Source: Pseudeuparius sepicola
Lineage: Eukaryota > Arthropoda > Insecta > Coleoptera > Anthribidae
DNA length: 64,000 bases
Direction: 5' to 3'
Assembly: GCA_963920635.1 (NCBI GenBank)
Contig: OY987301.1
Location: 20,254,501 to 20,318,500, forward strand
Shown here: in pieces, positions 24,242-38,500 of the stretch
Position numbering within the stretch: the stretch's first letter is position 1
Layout of the letters: each line of letters begins with the position of its first letter
The notes under the pieces: model-generated
Seen by the model: only the letters and a program-made list of their open reading frames with translations
The model's database searches: none
What the model was told of the DNA's origin: nothing
Translations under genes and position numbers: made by a program

Positions 24242-24698
24242 TACAGCGTGGACCCAGATGGACTATACGATAGGTGTAAAAGACAAAAAAATTTCAAGGT
24301 GAAACTTGAGCTTTGGGAGATCAGCTTTGCTTGATTAGAAATTAATTTGCACCGTATTTTTATATTTTAAAAATCAAGCAGGCCTTGTATTCATTTTCAG
24401 TTCAGGTAGACTACCTTTTCCTTGAGAGATATCGAAAAATTTTATTAGAAAAAGTTGTTCAGAATGCAAATCCAAGTCCCCGTAGTACCAAATTTTAAGA
24501 CAATCGGCACACATTGTTTTTTTTTTTCAAATTCATCAATTTTTGTTGTTTTCGCGCAAATCAAGTACATTTATCAAAAAATTTTAGGTGCAAATTAGTT
24601 TCTAATCAAGCAAGGCTGATCCCCCAAGAGTCAAGTTTCAACTCGAAATTTTTTTGTCATGTGTACCTATCGTATAGTCGATCTGGGTCCACCCTGTA
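24242..24698. mobile_element. 457-bp fold-back element
   Basis: Starts TACAGCGTGGACCCAGATGG and ends TCTGGGTCCACCCTGTA. The arms share GACTATACGATAGGT and AGAAATTAATTTGCACC-type blocks in mirror image. It is related to the fold-back at 44132-45011, which has the same GAAATTTGAGCTT and GGGATAAGCCCTGCTTG-type motifs. Confidence 0.8.
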
Positions 24699-26363
24699 TT
24701 TTTTACATATTTTTTTAGCATGTGTCATCCACATAAGTTAGTAAATGAAAATATATCCAGATAGATCTCTGAGCTATACAATTAAACTTTATTCTCCAAA
24801 TTTTGTTATTTAAAAATACAGCGGGGCCTACGTTAAAACCAGATGTAGGTATAATTTTCCAATAATATTTGTTATTTTTTAGATATAACAATAAATAATT
24901 AGACTTTGCTCGACAATACGAGTATGATTAAAATATTAACTATAATGTAGATCCACAAACACAATGCAAGAACATACTTAAAAATTTAAAATGAGATAGG
25001 TACCTATAGTTACAATAATACGCATTTACATATTTCCGTGATTTAAAAAATATAATAGTGGAATTCAGAATCATTTATGAACAGTAATCTTCAACAACAT
25101 TTAGAATTAGGTATTGGTTTATTAGGATTGTAAATTGTAAACAAAATTTAATTTCGTTACAATTTCGTTTCAAAAATTTAAATAGATTAAGTTATTTGAC
25201 TCAATCGGGTTGGCTTCTTGTAGAAATTCAGCTGAAGGACCTTAATCGTCCCAAAAATATTACGAAACAAATTTATTTGTTTTTTCATAAATGTAAATAC
25301 ACTATACACCTGTTTCATAAATTCATGAAGTAACATTAAATTTCGTTAAGTGTATCCTTTTTTTCTAAATCCTATAATATACCTACTTACACGTTATTAT
25401 TATTTATACCTAATCATAAGTAGGTACTTTTTCATGGGTAGGTACTTTTATTCCAAGATAGTTTTAGTTAGAAAACATTTTTGATTTATTTTTCATATAT
25501 TTTTTATTAGGTATGATTGTTGATGCTATTTTATATAAAAACAATAAAGAATATCTTGAAAATTGTCGGTTTAATTTCATCGTTTAGGCGGAACCCCTGA
25601 GCTACTAACTATTTCGATAATGGTTTAAAGGCCATACTATTTTTGCAAAATTGGTACCTAATAGGTATATAGCCAGAATTATTATCTGTATTTAATTTAA
25701 ATTGATCAATTTTCTTGTCTAAAAAATATAATAAATTTTTATTATATTATAATTGACAACATCATATTACTCATTTAAGCACACATACATTTTTGGGATG
25801 TAAAAAAATTGAAATTCGTTTGCAATTATTATTATTGTCAAATAAAGTTTATAGGAAACAGCAGACGTTAATTAAGCTTTTAAAAATATTGCAAGGCTAA
25901 AGATTTTTAGAAGAGAAGCCACAAAATTTATGTTATTCACAATACTGACGATATCGTTAATAGTTGATTTCCGCTTTATGACAATTTGCAATAAAATGCT
26001 TCCTAGGAGAAAGACAAAGGAAGAGGGGGAGTTCTTTTATATAGTCATGTTGGTCCAGATCTACCTCATTAATTAGGCGCTTAGACATTGATTGTATTAA
26101 CTCCCCTAAAAAAGGAATCTTAAGCTTTACCTCCTTGAACACTGGACATCATCCAAAATAATTTCGGCCTTTTCTCTAAAACCGTAGCCTGTGCACGCCT
26201 ACAACATTACCTACTGAAAGAAGTTGTATACACATATGTATGACGATGTGTTTTCTACGAAGGCAGATCTACGTTTTCATAATTCCTTAAATATATGTAT
26301 TTGGCTCTTTTACAAATGTCGGAAAGTGTGCGCGAACAACGTAAATATTCGTATTATAAAAAA
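24699..26363. other. Convergent intergenic region and 3' end of the minus-strand gene
   Basis: Lies between the integrin 3' end and the stop codon of the minus-strand WBP1-like gene at 26364. Read on the minus strand it is probably partly 3' UTR; the first minus-strand AATAAA I see after the stop is near 25737-25742. A 61-codon minus-strand frame at 25957-26142 is unrecognised and probably not coding. Confidence 0.4.
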
Positions 26364-26557
26364 TCATAAGCATTCGTCTTTGTGGGAGTCTTCCTCGGAG
26401 TCCTCCACTTGTTCTTTCAGCAACGGGCTGCCGTCACTCAATTTCGACTTGCTGCCCTTCTGGTTAGGCCTGGTGGCCTTGCCGGCTGGGAAGTTGGGCA
26501 CGAAATTGCCGCACGGAGTGCACGGGGCCGACCGCGAAATCCAGCTCCTCGAAAATA
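26364..26557 (-). CDS. WBP1-like exon 7 (C-terminus)
   Basis: Minus-strand acceptor TTTTTTTCAG. Encodes FSRSWISRSAPCTPCGNF, FPAGKATRPNQKGSK, SDGSPLLKEQ, DSEEDSHKDECL and a TGA. The first bases complete Val with the preceding exon in the only frame that stays open. Confidence 0.8.
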
Positions 26558-29500
26558 CTGAAAAAAACAACAGAATATTGTTAAATCAACGGGCCTTTCC
26601 CATTAGATTGAAGTTAAGTAATTTGTATGATTAAAAATAAAAGCCATATTCAGTGTTTCATATAGTAGAGCGTATAGTCCTCCTTAAGGCAGAATGCGTG
26701 CGACGCAAGGGGGAAGAAAATTTTGTGTAACTCACTGACTTAATTTTCATATAATTGTTATTTAATTTATAGTTAATATTATTCTTAACGGTGATGCCTT
26801 AGACTATGGAGGAAGGCAAACCCTTATAACATTGGCAAGTATTTCTCGAGTTTGAGAATGCAACGTTATTCCCTATTTACTCATTTTGCCCACGTTAACT
26901 CCGGAACATACGAAACGCCACTGAGCTCTCTGCCAAGCTTGCCGGCGGCCGAAAAAGTGAGCGCTGTGTGGTAGCCCAAATACGCAGTTAACTTTACGTA
27001 CTATAGAAACAGGCACAAATGCGTTGGCTCACAACTGGTTTTGTCCCTGCCGGTTCGCTTGCTGAAGTTCTTTGTTGCCATATTTCAAAGGCGACGGTAG
27101 ACGCGACGATGTTGAAAAATATAATAGATGTTTTATTACACCGCGTTAAAAATAAATGACAAATAAAAATGAGTAAGTGATCGCGTGATGCGAGCTTTAT
27201 TTTTTCGGTATTACAGAGTTCAGAAATTCGGCTTCAATATGCTAAAACTTGTATTCGCCAATAAATAACGACTACTCGTATAGGAAATCTCGCAACGCTG
27301 CCCGCATTCTTTAGAAACGTTTTCTTTCGCGCGTTGAACTATAGAACCCAAGGTTATCATGAAGAGGAGGTTTGAGCATTTAGTGAGAGGACAGAAAGGG
27401 GGGGGGGTGAAAGCAGCAAGGGAACGAACTGGGCCAATTGAGCTGTTTACATTGACATGAAATTTGAGATTTAGGAAATCCCTAGGCATTCTTTGCTTGT
27501 CCTTTAGTAGAGTATTGTATTATCAATATTCAATATAAAGCTATAGGTAATATGCTTGTTGGTACCAAATGTGTTCCATCAATTCGTGACGCATACTTTG
27601 CCCTTAGAAAGCCCGATTGGCATCCAACAAGATATGATGTTATTTGCTCTACCCACTGTAAAGAGAATTTTTGAACCAAATTTATGTCCTGCTGGATTAA
27701 AATAAAAGAAGACTAAAAAGAGAAGGTAAGTGAAAGATATACTAATACCCAGTGGCGGCGATAAGGATTCGGGGGCCCACCCGCCAATTTTTGCCAGGAT
27801 GCATATATATTATGTGGCAATAAAATATAGAAATACCGAAATTTTTTCCAAGATGCTAAATTATAAGAAAAAAACTTAGATATATAAATTTTATTTTAAG
27901 TTTTTCTACCCAGCTGGGAAATGTATTATAGCGAGTATAGCGTAGTTTAAGAAAAACTGGGCGTGTCTATTGTCTCACATTTTATTTTATAAATGGCACT
28001 CCGAATAATACAAATTGCCAAATATAAAATCTTACCATTGCGTAAGTCTGTCTGGTGCTTAGTAAAAAACATCACGTGACGTCGCAGAATTGATGTATTG
28101 GTTGTATTTTTAAGCTAAAACGGAGCCACCAACGTATAGGGACTGACGGCATACTAAACCCCCTAATCTCAAAATGGACCGTAACTAATCGAAAATTTGA
28201 TTTAAAAAAATAGCTCTTTTACTAGTGTTGAATTAAGTATAAATTAATTTCAGATTAATACAAAAAATCACAAATCTTAATTCGCAGTAACAGTGTGTAC
28301 AAAAGTACAGTACAGTAATAATTACCTCTATACGAGTTTAAAAGAGAAACTAAAGGCACTTCAAATAGACGCACAAAATTTGACAAAAAAATTGCATTTT
28401 TTTTTTCGTGTTTTTCGGGGTGTTTTAATAATTTCCTCACAATCTGCTTATTGTTTCCTGAAATAAAAATCATCTAAGTCGTTTGGTCGACACCGATTTT
28501 CAGCCTAATAGTGTTAATATTTTGCAAAAATTAATAGTAGCGGATAGATCAGTTTTTAGGGGCCCCTTCCGGAGCTGGGGGCCCCCCCGCACGGCGGGCT
28601 CTGCGGGCGCCTTATCGCCGCCAGTGCTAATACCTTAGCCGAAACACTGCTAACTTAAACCGTTGACTGGCGTATTTATAAAGACTTCTCACGGCTATAT
28701 TAGCTTCATGTCCTGGAAAACAGATGGCTCTGATGGCTGCGTTGTATCGTTGACTGACGTATTAATAAAGACTGCTCACGGCTGTCATGTTTGACAGTTC
28801 TCTGGCTCACCATGCGCTTTCCGGAGAGAAAATACAATGCAAAATACATTGTTGACCATAGGCGCCATTTACTTTTCAGAATATGAAGCTATAGCCGTGA
28901 GAAGTCTTATTACTTAATACGTCAGTCAACGATTGTATTTTATCTCAGGAAAGCGCATGGTGAGCCAAAAATGTGTCAGACGTGACAGCCGTGAGCAGTC
29001 TTTATTAATATATCAGTCAACGCTTAAACCTTATATCCATCCGTACAACGAAAGAGGCAAAAACTTACAGTCTCAGCTCCACAAACACAGCTTTTTTAAT
29101 ATCAACTGTACATATGTTTCAACCCTCCTAGGGGGTCATCTTCTGCACTGTAACCTTATAGAAAATTCAAAGCTTTCTAGACGTAGTCAAATTTATGTAT
29201 GCGAATGTGGAAAATTAATATGAGTAATAATTTTGTGAAAAGGCTTAGTCAAAACTTTAAAAAACATATAGGAAACATAATATAGAGGAATCCTGAGGAT
29301 ATTACGTCGTCGCAATGATCACCAAATTTAGAAATTTGTTAGTACTACTAACCAGTAGGTGTGTTATTCTTCACTTTTTGCTTGTTGACCTTTTCGTTTA
29401 GTGGCATATATAAGGTCTTCGCTTTCGACTTGTGGAAATAACTCCTGCTGTGCTTCGGTTCTGCGTGCGGCGGCACTGGACTCTTCTGCTGTGGCAGCTG

Positions 29501-32500
29501 TTGTATTTTGTCCAGTAACTCCTTCATTTCAACAGTAGGACTGGTAGCTCGCGGCGGCGAATCTGGCGTTCCTAAATTGGCTAAACTACTTATATCCGAA
29601 CCTGAAAAGGGATTTTTTTCAATTCACATTACTTTTGGGAATACATTACATGATCTTTATTTGAACATATTAAGCTCCTCCAAAAATACACACCTATGCT
29701 GTTTGCAACGCTGTAGGGCAGTTCGTGTAGGTGCGGGGCAGATTGTATGGGGTTTTCTATATGAACAACGTTGCTGGGTAGGCAAACCGACAGATTCAGG
29801 AGATCCGAGAAGTTGTGCTCTTCGTCGGTCGTCGAATCTTGGCTGTTGTTTTTCAAAACCCTACTCTTGACTAATTTCCTGCTGAGATGAATATGTGTAG
29901 CAGATGATGGAACATCACAGTTTGCGTTTTGGCTTTCTCCTGAATCTAAAGCAATACCAGGAGCCCATTAATGAATTGAAATAATTTATCGAGTTCAAAA
30001 TTATCCGAATGTATTGACCATATTTGAACCAGAATTTAACAATATCTATCGATCCATGCTCTGATTCAGTACTATATCATTTTTACCAAATGGTGATAGA
30101 TGATAGATAACAAACTGACAATGATTATTAGGTATTCGCATTACGCATTGGTTTTCTTAAAATAGGGTGTCGAGTGTCCAAATTTTGTTGAATTCAATCC
30201 GTTCAATTTTGAAAGCATACAATTCTTTGCAAATTGTTCATTCGGAATGTTTCTCAATAATTTACAATAATTGTGTATCTATGTGCAGATTAATTAATCT
30301 GCGAAATTTGAAAGAAATTTTATTTTTCAAATTTTGTACTTAACATAGGTGTTTTGGTGCACCTTCTTGTCGACTAATTCTTGGCAATTTCCTGTCGAAA
30401 AATTATAACCAAAAAGATAACCCCAAAAAAGTAACGAGAAAAAGCAAGCAAAAGCACCACAAGTGGCGCTCTCTGTGAGATACGCATATCCAACATTACT
30501 TCCATATCCGAGGCACAGAATTCTGTGTCCGAGGCCTACGATAAAGACAGGCCACGGCGCACAAAAATCACGTGACCATCTTAGTCCGACGTTACATGTC
30601 ATTTGTCACATAACTGAAAGCGGCAGCTTGGGTTTTGAGAAGTTTTAAATGTTTAAAGTGTTTTTAAACGTCTTATATTTTAGAAACAAGTTTGTGTCTA
30701 GTGCGAGTGTGTCCTGGCAGTCCTGGCGGAGGGGAACCGCCCAGGTGTTATTATGGCCTCTGGGTGCGAGCCGTGCCGTTCAGGAGTATTGGTGCCGCTC
30801 GCGCCGACGCGTGAGGGCTGTAAGGGGAATTCTCCCCCGGAATGGACAGTGGAGCCTGTGAGTCCTGAGACACAGACGGGTGAACTGCTTACGGGAGATC
30901 CGCGAGTTCAGACGGTCCGGGTGGCCTCAGAGAAATAACGGGAAAAATCCATACGTAAACAATCGGAAAACTTGACATGCTGGGCATACACAAAACAAAT
31001 ATCGCTGAGTTAACGGACGCGGCGCCCGCGGCAGCAAAAGCAGCGTTGCCATGTCGGGCGGTTTGAGGTATCTGTGACGATTTTATTAAAGTGATAATTA
31101 GATACTATAATTACATTGCAATTTAGTTTTAGTTTAAAATTGTTACAAACAAGAAATTAATAACTATGTACATTTGTTAATTTAGTGTTATGGGAGGTGT
31201 GCCTTCATTGAATCTCATTATTAAACCCTTCTATTTTGAAATGAAATGCTGTAAACAATGGAGTACGCGGCATCACTCAAAAAGATGTTGGCTTTGTTTA
31301 CTTTTTGTTCTTACTCCCTCTATCCTTGGTTATTTCTCTGAGCTTAAAGCCGTTCCCGTTGACCACGTTCGGGTTTGTGTATTTTGTATTCACCATTCAC
31401 CTTGTGCGAAATAAATCAGTGTTATAACGTACTCGAGGATTTTCGTTGTCGACCCACGCCCTGATACTGTTCCTATTCGTCCTTTCACGCTGCCGATCAA
31501 CTGGGAGCTCGTCAATATATTTACAGTATAAGTACTAAGGTGAGTTTTCATTTTTATTTCGTAAAAAATAACCTAAATACCAAAAAATATTGGGTCTGTT
31601 TATATTATATTTATACATATTACAAAAGCAGAAAGAAAATGTCACCATAACAACATTTGCTTTGCCTCGGGATGAAAATTTGCGCCAAAAATGGATTCGT
31701 CAAATTCCAACTGAGATTTAATTTCTAAAAAACCCTTAAGTATATTGTGTGACAAACACATTTTCAAGAAAGTGAAACAATTAAAGTGGACAAATGTGCC
31801 AAAATATTTGAGTGCAGTGCCGCCCAAAACAGCCGAAGCAGCTTGAAAATTTTGAAAAAACAATTAGAGAAAGCCTGGCTGCACAAAACCAATAATGTAA
31901 TAGATGAAAGAAAACTCGGCAAATTGTTACGAAATTTGTTGTTTCTACTTATCTCCAAAAATTCCTTTTATTATATAGGACCAGGGGCGTGCGGTGACAT
32001 TTTAAGTAAGGGAAGAAATGTTTAAAAACTTACCTATTTATAATGTAATTCGATTCTTCGATCACTTTTTGCGAATTCGTCAATGACGTCATCATAAAAA
32101 CGTCGATGCTCTAACATGTTCTGGAGAAGTATATTCTCAATAGACAACAGCGATATCTATGTGAAAGTCATTTTTGTGGTTAAATTTTTCATAGGGGGTT
32201 TTGCTCTTCCGTTTGTAATTAATTGAAGCTTATCCGCAAAGTTTAATGTTGAAAATCCCTTTATTATTAAGGCATACACTACACATTCACACACACTCTT
32301 CTTACTTAATAATTGTACAACTTTAACATTTTCAACGTCATTCCCGACAGCCAAAGTTGACGGTATTTGCATGTCCACGTCCGTATTATTGTCTTCCATA
32401 TCGCCCGAGATACGACGCGCGCGACGCACCGACCAGATCAAAACCAACTAAACTATACAAAGAACCTACTGCAACGATAGCTTCCACGCCCGCTTAAAAC

Positions 32501-35500
32501 AGGCGTTCTCATTCGCGTCAGCTAGTGCGGTGGAGGTGGAAGGTTCAATAACCTCTCGACTATCGAATGCTACGCGGCCGGCATAGCTTATATTGTACTG
32601 TACTGTCGCTCGGTAGGATGGGCGCAGTCGGAGTCAACGCCGCATTTGCTATAGGCATAACATATTGTAGATTTGATATATGATATATAAGATAATTTTT
32701 AGCGTTGTTGATATACCTAGGTAACTAAACTAATTGCTTCCTGTTTAAAAATTCAAAAATTACATTTTATCATTTTACATTGTTTTGGTTTAGGGGAAGC
32801 ACTGCTTCCCTTGCTTCCATGGACTGCACGCCCCTATAGGACTAAGTTGGTCACGTGACTACGCGATTATGCCATATACCTGTAGGTATATGGATTATGC
32901 GTTAGCGCCATGGCCTGTCTTTATCGTTGGCTTCGTTCCATATCCATATGACACTGTCACGTATGGGCTTATTATTAGATAATTTGCATCACTGTATATT
33001 GTAAGATCTCACAAAAATGCTATTTGAACTGTATACCGAAATATCAATGTAGCAAGCATTGAAATCCTTGTGACTTTTTTTAAACCGAGAAAGTTACATT
33101 GTTATGTCGAAAAATGAATTTTTTTTGTTGTCGTTTCTTTCTCTTATAAGCCCCAACCGTGGACGTCAAATTCTAAATGTTTCTTTCTAGTTAGTTTCCT
33201 TATATACTCACGAGCTTTGGGACCACCACTATCCCAACTACAATTCGCCTCCCCCCTCCTCGCCTCGAAAACGGGATTATCCCTGATCTGCAGGCGGGGC
33301 GGGGCCTGGTGCACCTGCGTGCAGGCCATCCCCACGCCTAGCTCGGCGGCGGCCGACGGGCTGCGGCGCAACTGCGCCGGCTCGGCCGGAGGGCCGGACG
33401 CCGCCGAGGCGGAGCGAGGCAGCTGATTGGTGGGGGCGGGGTCAGGTGGGCAGGCCGATGCGGGCAGGTTGGTTGTCACTTCTTCCAGGCTGCCCACGTT
33501 CGAGTAGGGGGGCGGGATGATGGTGTTGGCCTAACAAGGTGTAGAGCATTAGTAGGTACACACTAAACCAGATTTTTTCTGTGCCCTCAAAATTCCCTTT
33601 CATTATGGGTCTAACTGCGGCGGGAATACGAGTAGCGTTGCCACATGTTTTACCCGATATTAACGGAAAATTTTGAATTTTTTCGAGGCAATCCCGATTG
33701 CCAAAATTTTTTTAAAAAATACTATGTCCATTGTAGGCTACAATAAAGGGAGGACTCTTGCAAGCAACGATATTTCATATACAGGGTTAACTATCACTTA
33801 GTACAAAAAACTTTACCACGTGCGCAGGGTGGCTTAAGAAAACATAGAAAAATATTTTTAGATTTTTTTACGATCTTTAAAAAAAAGGGTAAAAACCCCA
33901 ATTTTCCCTGTAAATCTCCTCCTCTAATTACGTCATCCAATATGGCTTCGGAACGTACTACTGTCAGCTTGAAGATTCGCGGTGTTGCCTTTGTTTTAGG
34001 AAGGATGAAAGAAAATACCTTTTTACCCAAACAAATAAAAAAAATACATAAATAACAATCAATTTGAATGTGTAACAGCCGCAGGACTGTTAGATTTACC
34101 CGAGGTTCTACCAGACAGTTTATTTTCAATTAAAAGCTCACCCAATGTCCGAGTCAATGTCCTTCCATTATTGTGCAACAGCTCGGCTGTCCCAATGCAA
34201 AACACAGTAACCCTATAAACTAACCTTGCAGTAACTAACAATTTTATCAAAGCGTCGAGTACCGGTCGGTCCGCCGTGGCAACACTTCTTGATTTCCTGT
34301 ATCCGGGGCACAGGGCGTCTCCAAATTCTCCACAATTTTCCTTCTCTTGCCTCTGGCGATGCTCGAGGCTTCTCACTACACTCCAGCTTCCCTTTTTCTC
34401 CGCCTTTTTAGTCCCAAAAACCACGGGACCCGCGAAAGTTAGCTGCTACAATGTGTGCCGTTACTCCATTACTATATCCTCCCCTCTTGACTCTCCCGCG
34501 CAAGTCACATGTTCCTTAGAAAGTAATCGTTTCCAACGGGAAATCGAAATTTCGTGGTGAATCCTCGGATAAATTGATAGACGTGGTATAGTCCGGGAAA
34601 GATAGACATAAAAAGATGGAATAAGCGAACTTTTTCGTTCTCAGATTTTCTTATAGAAAAGTGTAGGTTCTGAGGTCAGAAAACATATGTCACACACGCT
34701 ACCACCAGCAACATACAGCGTTTTGAGATATAGACATATATATATACGATTTTTCGCGTTTTTTGACTAAAAACTGCTAATATCTTAAAGAAGATGCATT
34801 TTTCGAAAACAAGTTTCAAGTGAAAGTAGTTCAAAATTAAATTTTCTATAATATTTCTTCTATGAAAAATTTCGATTTTCCTAATCGTTTTCCCGTAAAT
34901 GCGGAAAATCCTCATGTATATATTTTAAATGAACTACAGGTTATGTGAAAATTTATGTTTTGGATCCAAAATATAACTAAAAAAATTTGGCCATTTGGGG
35001 TCCAGGCCTGCTCCTCTAGAAAATAATTTTCAACATATTTTTAATTTTGAAAAATAAAGTAGGCCCTGGCAGGAACGATTTATTTATTTTCTGTGTAAGT
35101 TAAGTGCCCTTTCTCGACAAGATATCGAAAATTTTCATTAGAAAAAGTAGCTGATAATTGAAAATTATGTCCCTATGCCAATTTTCAAAATAATTGGCCT
35201 ACTTTGATTTTCGTCCCTTTTATTTCTTATAGGTAGGTGAACTATCCTTGTCGTTTAAAATATCGAAAAATTTCATTAGAAAAAGTTGCTTAGAATTGAA
35301 AACTATGACCCTATGTCAATTTTCAAAATAATTGGCCTATTTTGATTTTCATTTTCATAAAGACATTAATTTCGCAGTCTTTTATTCTGAATAACTTTTT
35401 CTAATGAAATTTTCCGATATTTTAAACGACAAGGATAGTTCACCTACTTATAGGAAATAAAGTGGACAAAAATCAAAGTAGGCCAAATATTTTGAAAATT

Positions 35501-38500
35501 AACACAGTTAATCAAGTTTTCAATTCTATAAACAACTTTTTTTTTAATGAAAATTTTTCATATCTTGTCGAGAAAGGGCACTTAACTTTCACAGAAAATA
35601 AATAATAAATCGTTTCTGTCAGGGCCTATACTTTATTTTTCAAAATTAAAAATATGGTGAAAATTATTTTCTAGGCAAGCAGGTCGGGTCCCCAAATGGC
35701 CAAATTCGAACTCGAAAATTTGTGGTCTTTTACATTTCTTGTTTCAATTATCCTGGGACACACTGTATATAAAAAAATTAAAAAAATTTTAATAGCTATA
35801 ATGAAAATTAAAATTTAAATTTGATGACAATAGGAAAGAAATTTTCTGGAGCTGCAAAGGTATAATGAAAAAAAATATATTAGTATTAATATGAACAAAT
35901 CACTTATTTATTCATTATATTTTATATTATATTTTCCGCAATTTTCTTTTCTTTTAATTTAATTTTGATGTACTTTCATTTGAAACTTTTTTTCGAAAAA
36001 ATGCATCTTCTTTAAGATATTAGCAGCTTTTGGTCAAAAAAAACGCAAAAAATCGTATATATATATGTCTATATCTCAAAACGCTGTAAGTATGTTGCTG
36101 GTGGTAGCGTGTGTGACATATGTTTTATGACCTCAAAACCTACACTTTTCTATAAGAAAATCTGAGAGCGAAAAAGTTCGCTCATTTTTTCCCTATTTTC
36201 CTGGAGAGTAACGCCTCGCTATTTCACTACCTGTCACTACCCTTGAGGGGTTTTAAACAATTTGAATTTGAAAATTTATTTTGGCAAGTCTAATTTTTCT
36301 TTATCTACCATAAAAAATTGTGTACTAAGTGATAGTTAACCCTGTAGGTATATATCGTTGTCCCAGACAAACGCGAAACATTCGCGACGGCGACAGACAA
36401 AGGTATATATCCCCTATATATAGTCGATTTTTCATAAGAAAAGCTAACTTAAAAATTAAGAAACAAAATTTCAGAATCTATTTTTTATTGTGCTGAAAAT
36501 TTTAGGTCCAAAACAAAGTCACGTGACTGCCGAGGACATAGAATCGAATCTAAAAAGAACTCTTAATTTTGAGCTTTGAAATATGAAATCCGGTGTAAAA
36601 TATCAGAGGCATATGGGGATAGAGGTGAACATAAAGGAAACGCTCTTAAAATGTAGCAACTTTGATTATAATCCACCGCGCCGTTATTCTTGATAGTTTT
36701 CTATAAAACATTGTTTTTAGACAGAGATTTTCCAATTCTGTTTTCCTATTCCTACTGCAGGTTATTTTATTTTAATATTTATGGGAGGACTATGACTACA
36801 ACAGGAATAATCTGAAAATTCTTTAATAGCTTGCTGAAATATGCAAATGAATTTTTCTTTTGGGTGTTTTACAATGCCGATTATTTGTGTTTTTATATAT
36901 TTTAATTTTTATACAACATACCTACATCTTTCTCAGTGGCGGATTACCCTATAGGTAGAGTAGGCTATAGCCTAGGGGCCCAAGGCTTTAGGGGGCCCGT
37001 TCTTATTTCATTTCGATGTTTTGATCGCAATTTGGAATTCGGAATTGGAAAAGGTTTTACATTTTGCGATTGCAAATTTCAGACAAAGAAAAGATCACTA
37101 CTTATTTTTTCATCTAGGCTGTTGGGTACTCTATTTAGTCCACTCACATCAGTAACAACAAAGCAATTAAAAATAATAAAACGATGAGTGGTGTTCCTCA
37201 GACGAGCTAGGTTCCAAGTGGGGCAAAAAAAAAAGAAAAATTGCAAAATTAAAGGCTTCAAGGCAAGCCGAAGTTTTGCAAAATGTTCCAAAATAAATGT
37301 TTTTTTCAAAAAACGCATTAATACTAATACCTACAACTGATATTGATTCTGAATGTCAAAATGCATGTGAATTATCGAAAAGTTGAAGGTAGGTTGAACT
37401 TTTCCTGCTGAAATTTGAAAAATTACGCTTAATAGGATTTGCTTGCTTCCTGTTTTTGGTTTTTGTTCTCTAAGTATATGCATTTTTTGTTTTTTTTTTG
37501 CTTTTTCAGTTTTTTTTTGCTCTTTAGGTCTCGCTTTAGGTAGATACATAATTCCCGATATTATTTTCCTTTGTTTTAGAAGTATTTGTTGAGAACAAAA
37601 TCTGAATCCTTAATAATATAGAAACAAAAAAAAAATTATGGCAAGCTTTGCATAAATATAAAAGCCAGGAAAAAGGTTTTAATTAATAATAAGTACATAT
37701 GTATCTACTCTGTTCTTAGTACATAAAGTTAAATGTTAAATTAATATATTTTTTAATATGTCCTTTTCTAAAATAAATAAAATTGTTAATAAAAAAACTA
37801 TCGGAACTTAAAATTTTACCTAAATTTTACCTAATTTTTTATTACGAAGGGTCAAGGGGTCCTTAAATAAATTTAGCCTAGGGCCCAACATAGCTCTAAT
37901 CCGCCCCTGATCTTTCTACATTATCATTTATTACCATTTAACATATCGAATGATCTTTAATGTCTAATCTCACCGATTTAATTATTTTATCTTTTACTAG
38001 ACTTCAGACTAAAAAATGCTTTGATTTTTTTATTTCTTTCTAAACAAATTTCATTCAATTTTACTACGTGTATTTTATATATTTATTCATTTTCATGATT
38101 AAATAATGGCGATTTAAACCCACTATCCAATTGTAGATGGCCCTCTTCCTTTTTAGTTTTTCTGTGTTAGTGCTGTTAGTGCCAGTCTCCATTGGAATAA
38201 AGATGTAAGTAAAAATAGTTATTTTTGTTAGAAAAGTAAGTACCTAAAATGAAGTTTTTCAGGATGAATCATTGCTGTTTCCGGACGAGGCGTTAGCCGA
38301 GTCCGGAATAGCAGATGAGTCCTGAAAATCTTCATTTAGGTAGGTACGTGTGACGACAAACACTATTTTTTGTCATACACTCCCAAAATTTTTGTGATAC
38401 GCTTTTTACAATTCTTCAGAACGCTTAAATTTGAAAATTTTCCATAATTTTTATTGTATCAACAAGTTTGTTTATTTGATAATTTTGTCATGTCATTCAT

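Larger units (their letters stand above)
30530..32945. repeat. Inverted repeat pair, arms ~80-110 bp
   Basis: GCCTACGATAAAGACAGGCC ... TCACGTGACCATCTTAGTCC (30535-30595) is mirrored by GGACTAAGTTGGTCACGTGA ... GGCCTGTCTTTATCGTTGGC (32839-32930). Between them lie a GC-rich stretch, LTR-like sequence and a hAT element. Each arm carries its own micro-palindrome that the other lacks. Confidence 0.65.
33780..36346. mobile_element. 2.57-kb element with 25-bp inverted ends, containing nested fold-backs
   Basis: TACAGGGTTAACTATCACTT plus AGTAC at 33780-33804 is mirrored exactly at 36322-36346. Inside are a 121-codon minus-strand frame (34424-34059; unrecognised, overlaps GC-rich sequence) and, from 34609, a second complete fold-back. 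It sits in the intron between exons 4 and 3 of the minus-strand gene. Confidence 0.78.

Noticed and set aside
31080..31505. Full LTR retrotransposon
   Set aside because: Only an LTR/primer-site-like junction is visible; no second LTR, gag or pol. Kept as a weak feature only.
33217..33426. 69-codon + strand frame in GC-rich sequence
   Set aside because: Antisense of WBP1-like exon 4, which has matching splice sites and phase.
38262..38311. GGCGTTAGCCGAGTCC stretch as a possible tRNA
   Set aside because: It forms one hairpin within a palindromic repeat; no cloverleaf, no A/B box pair.
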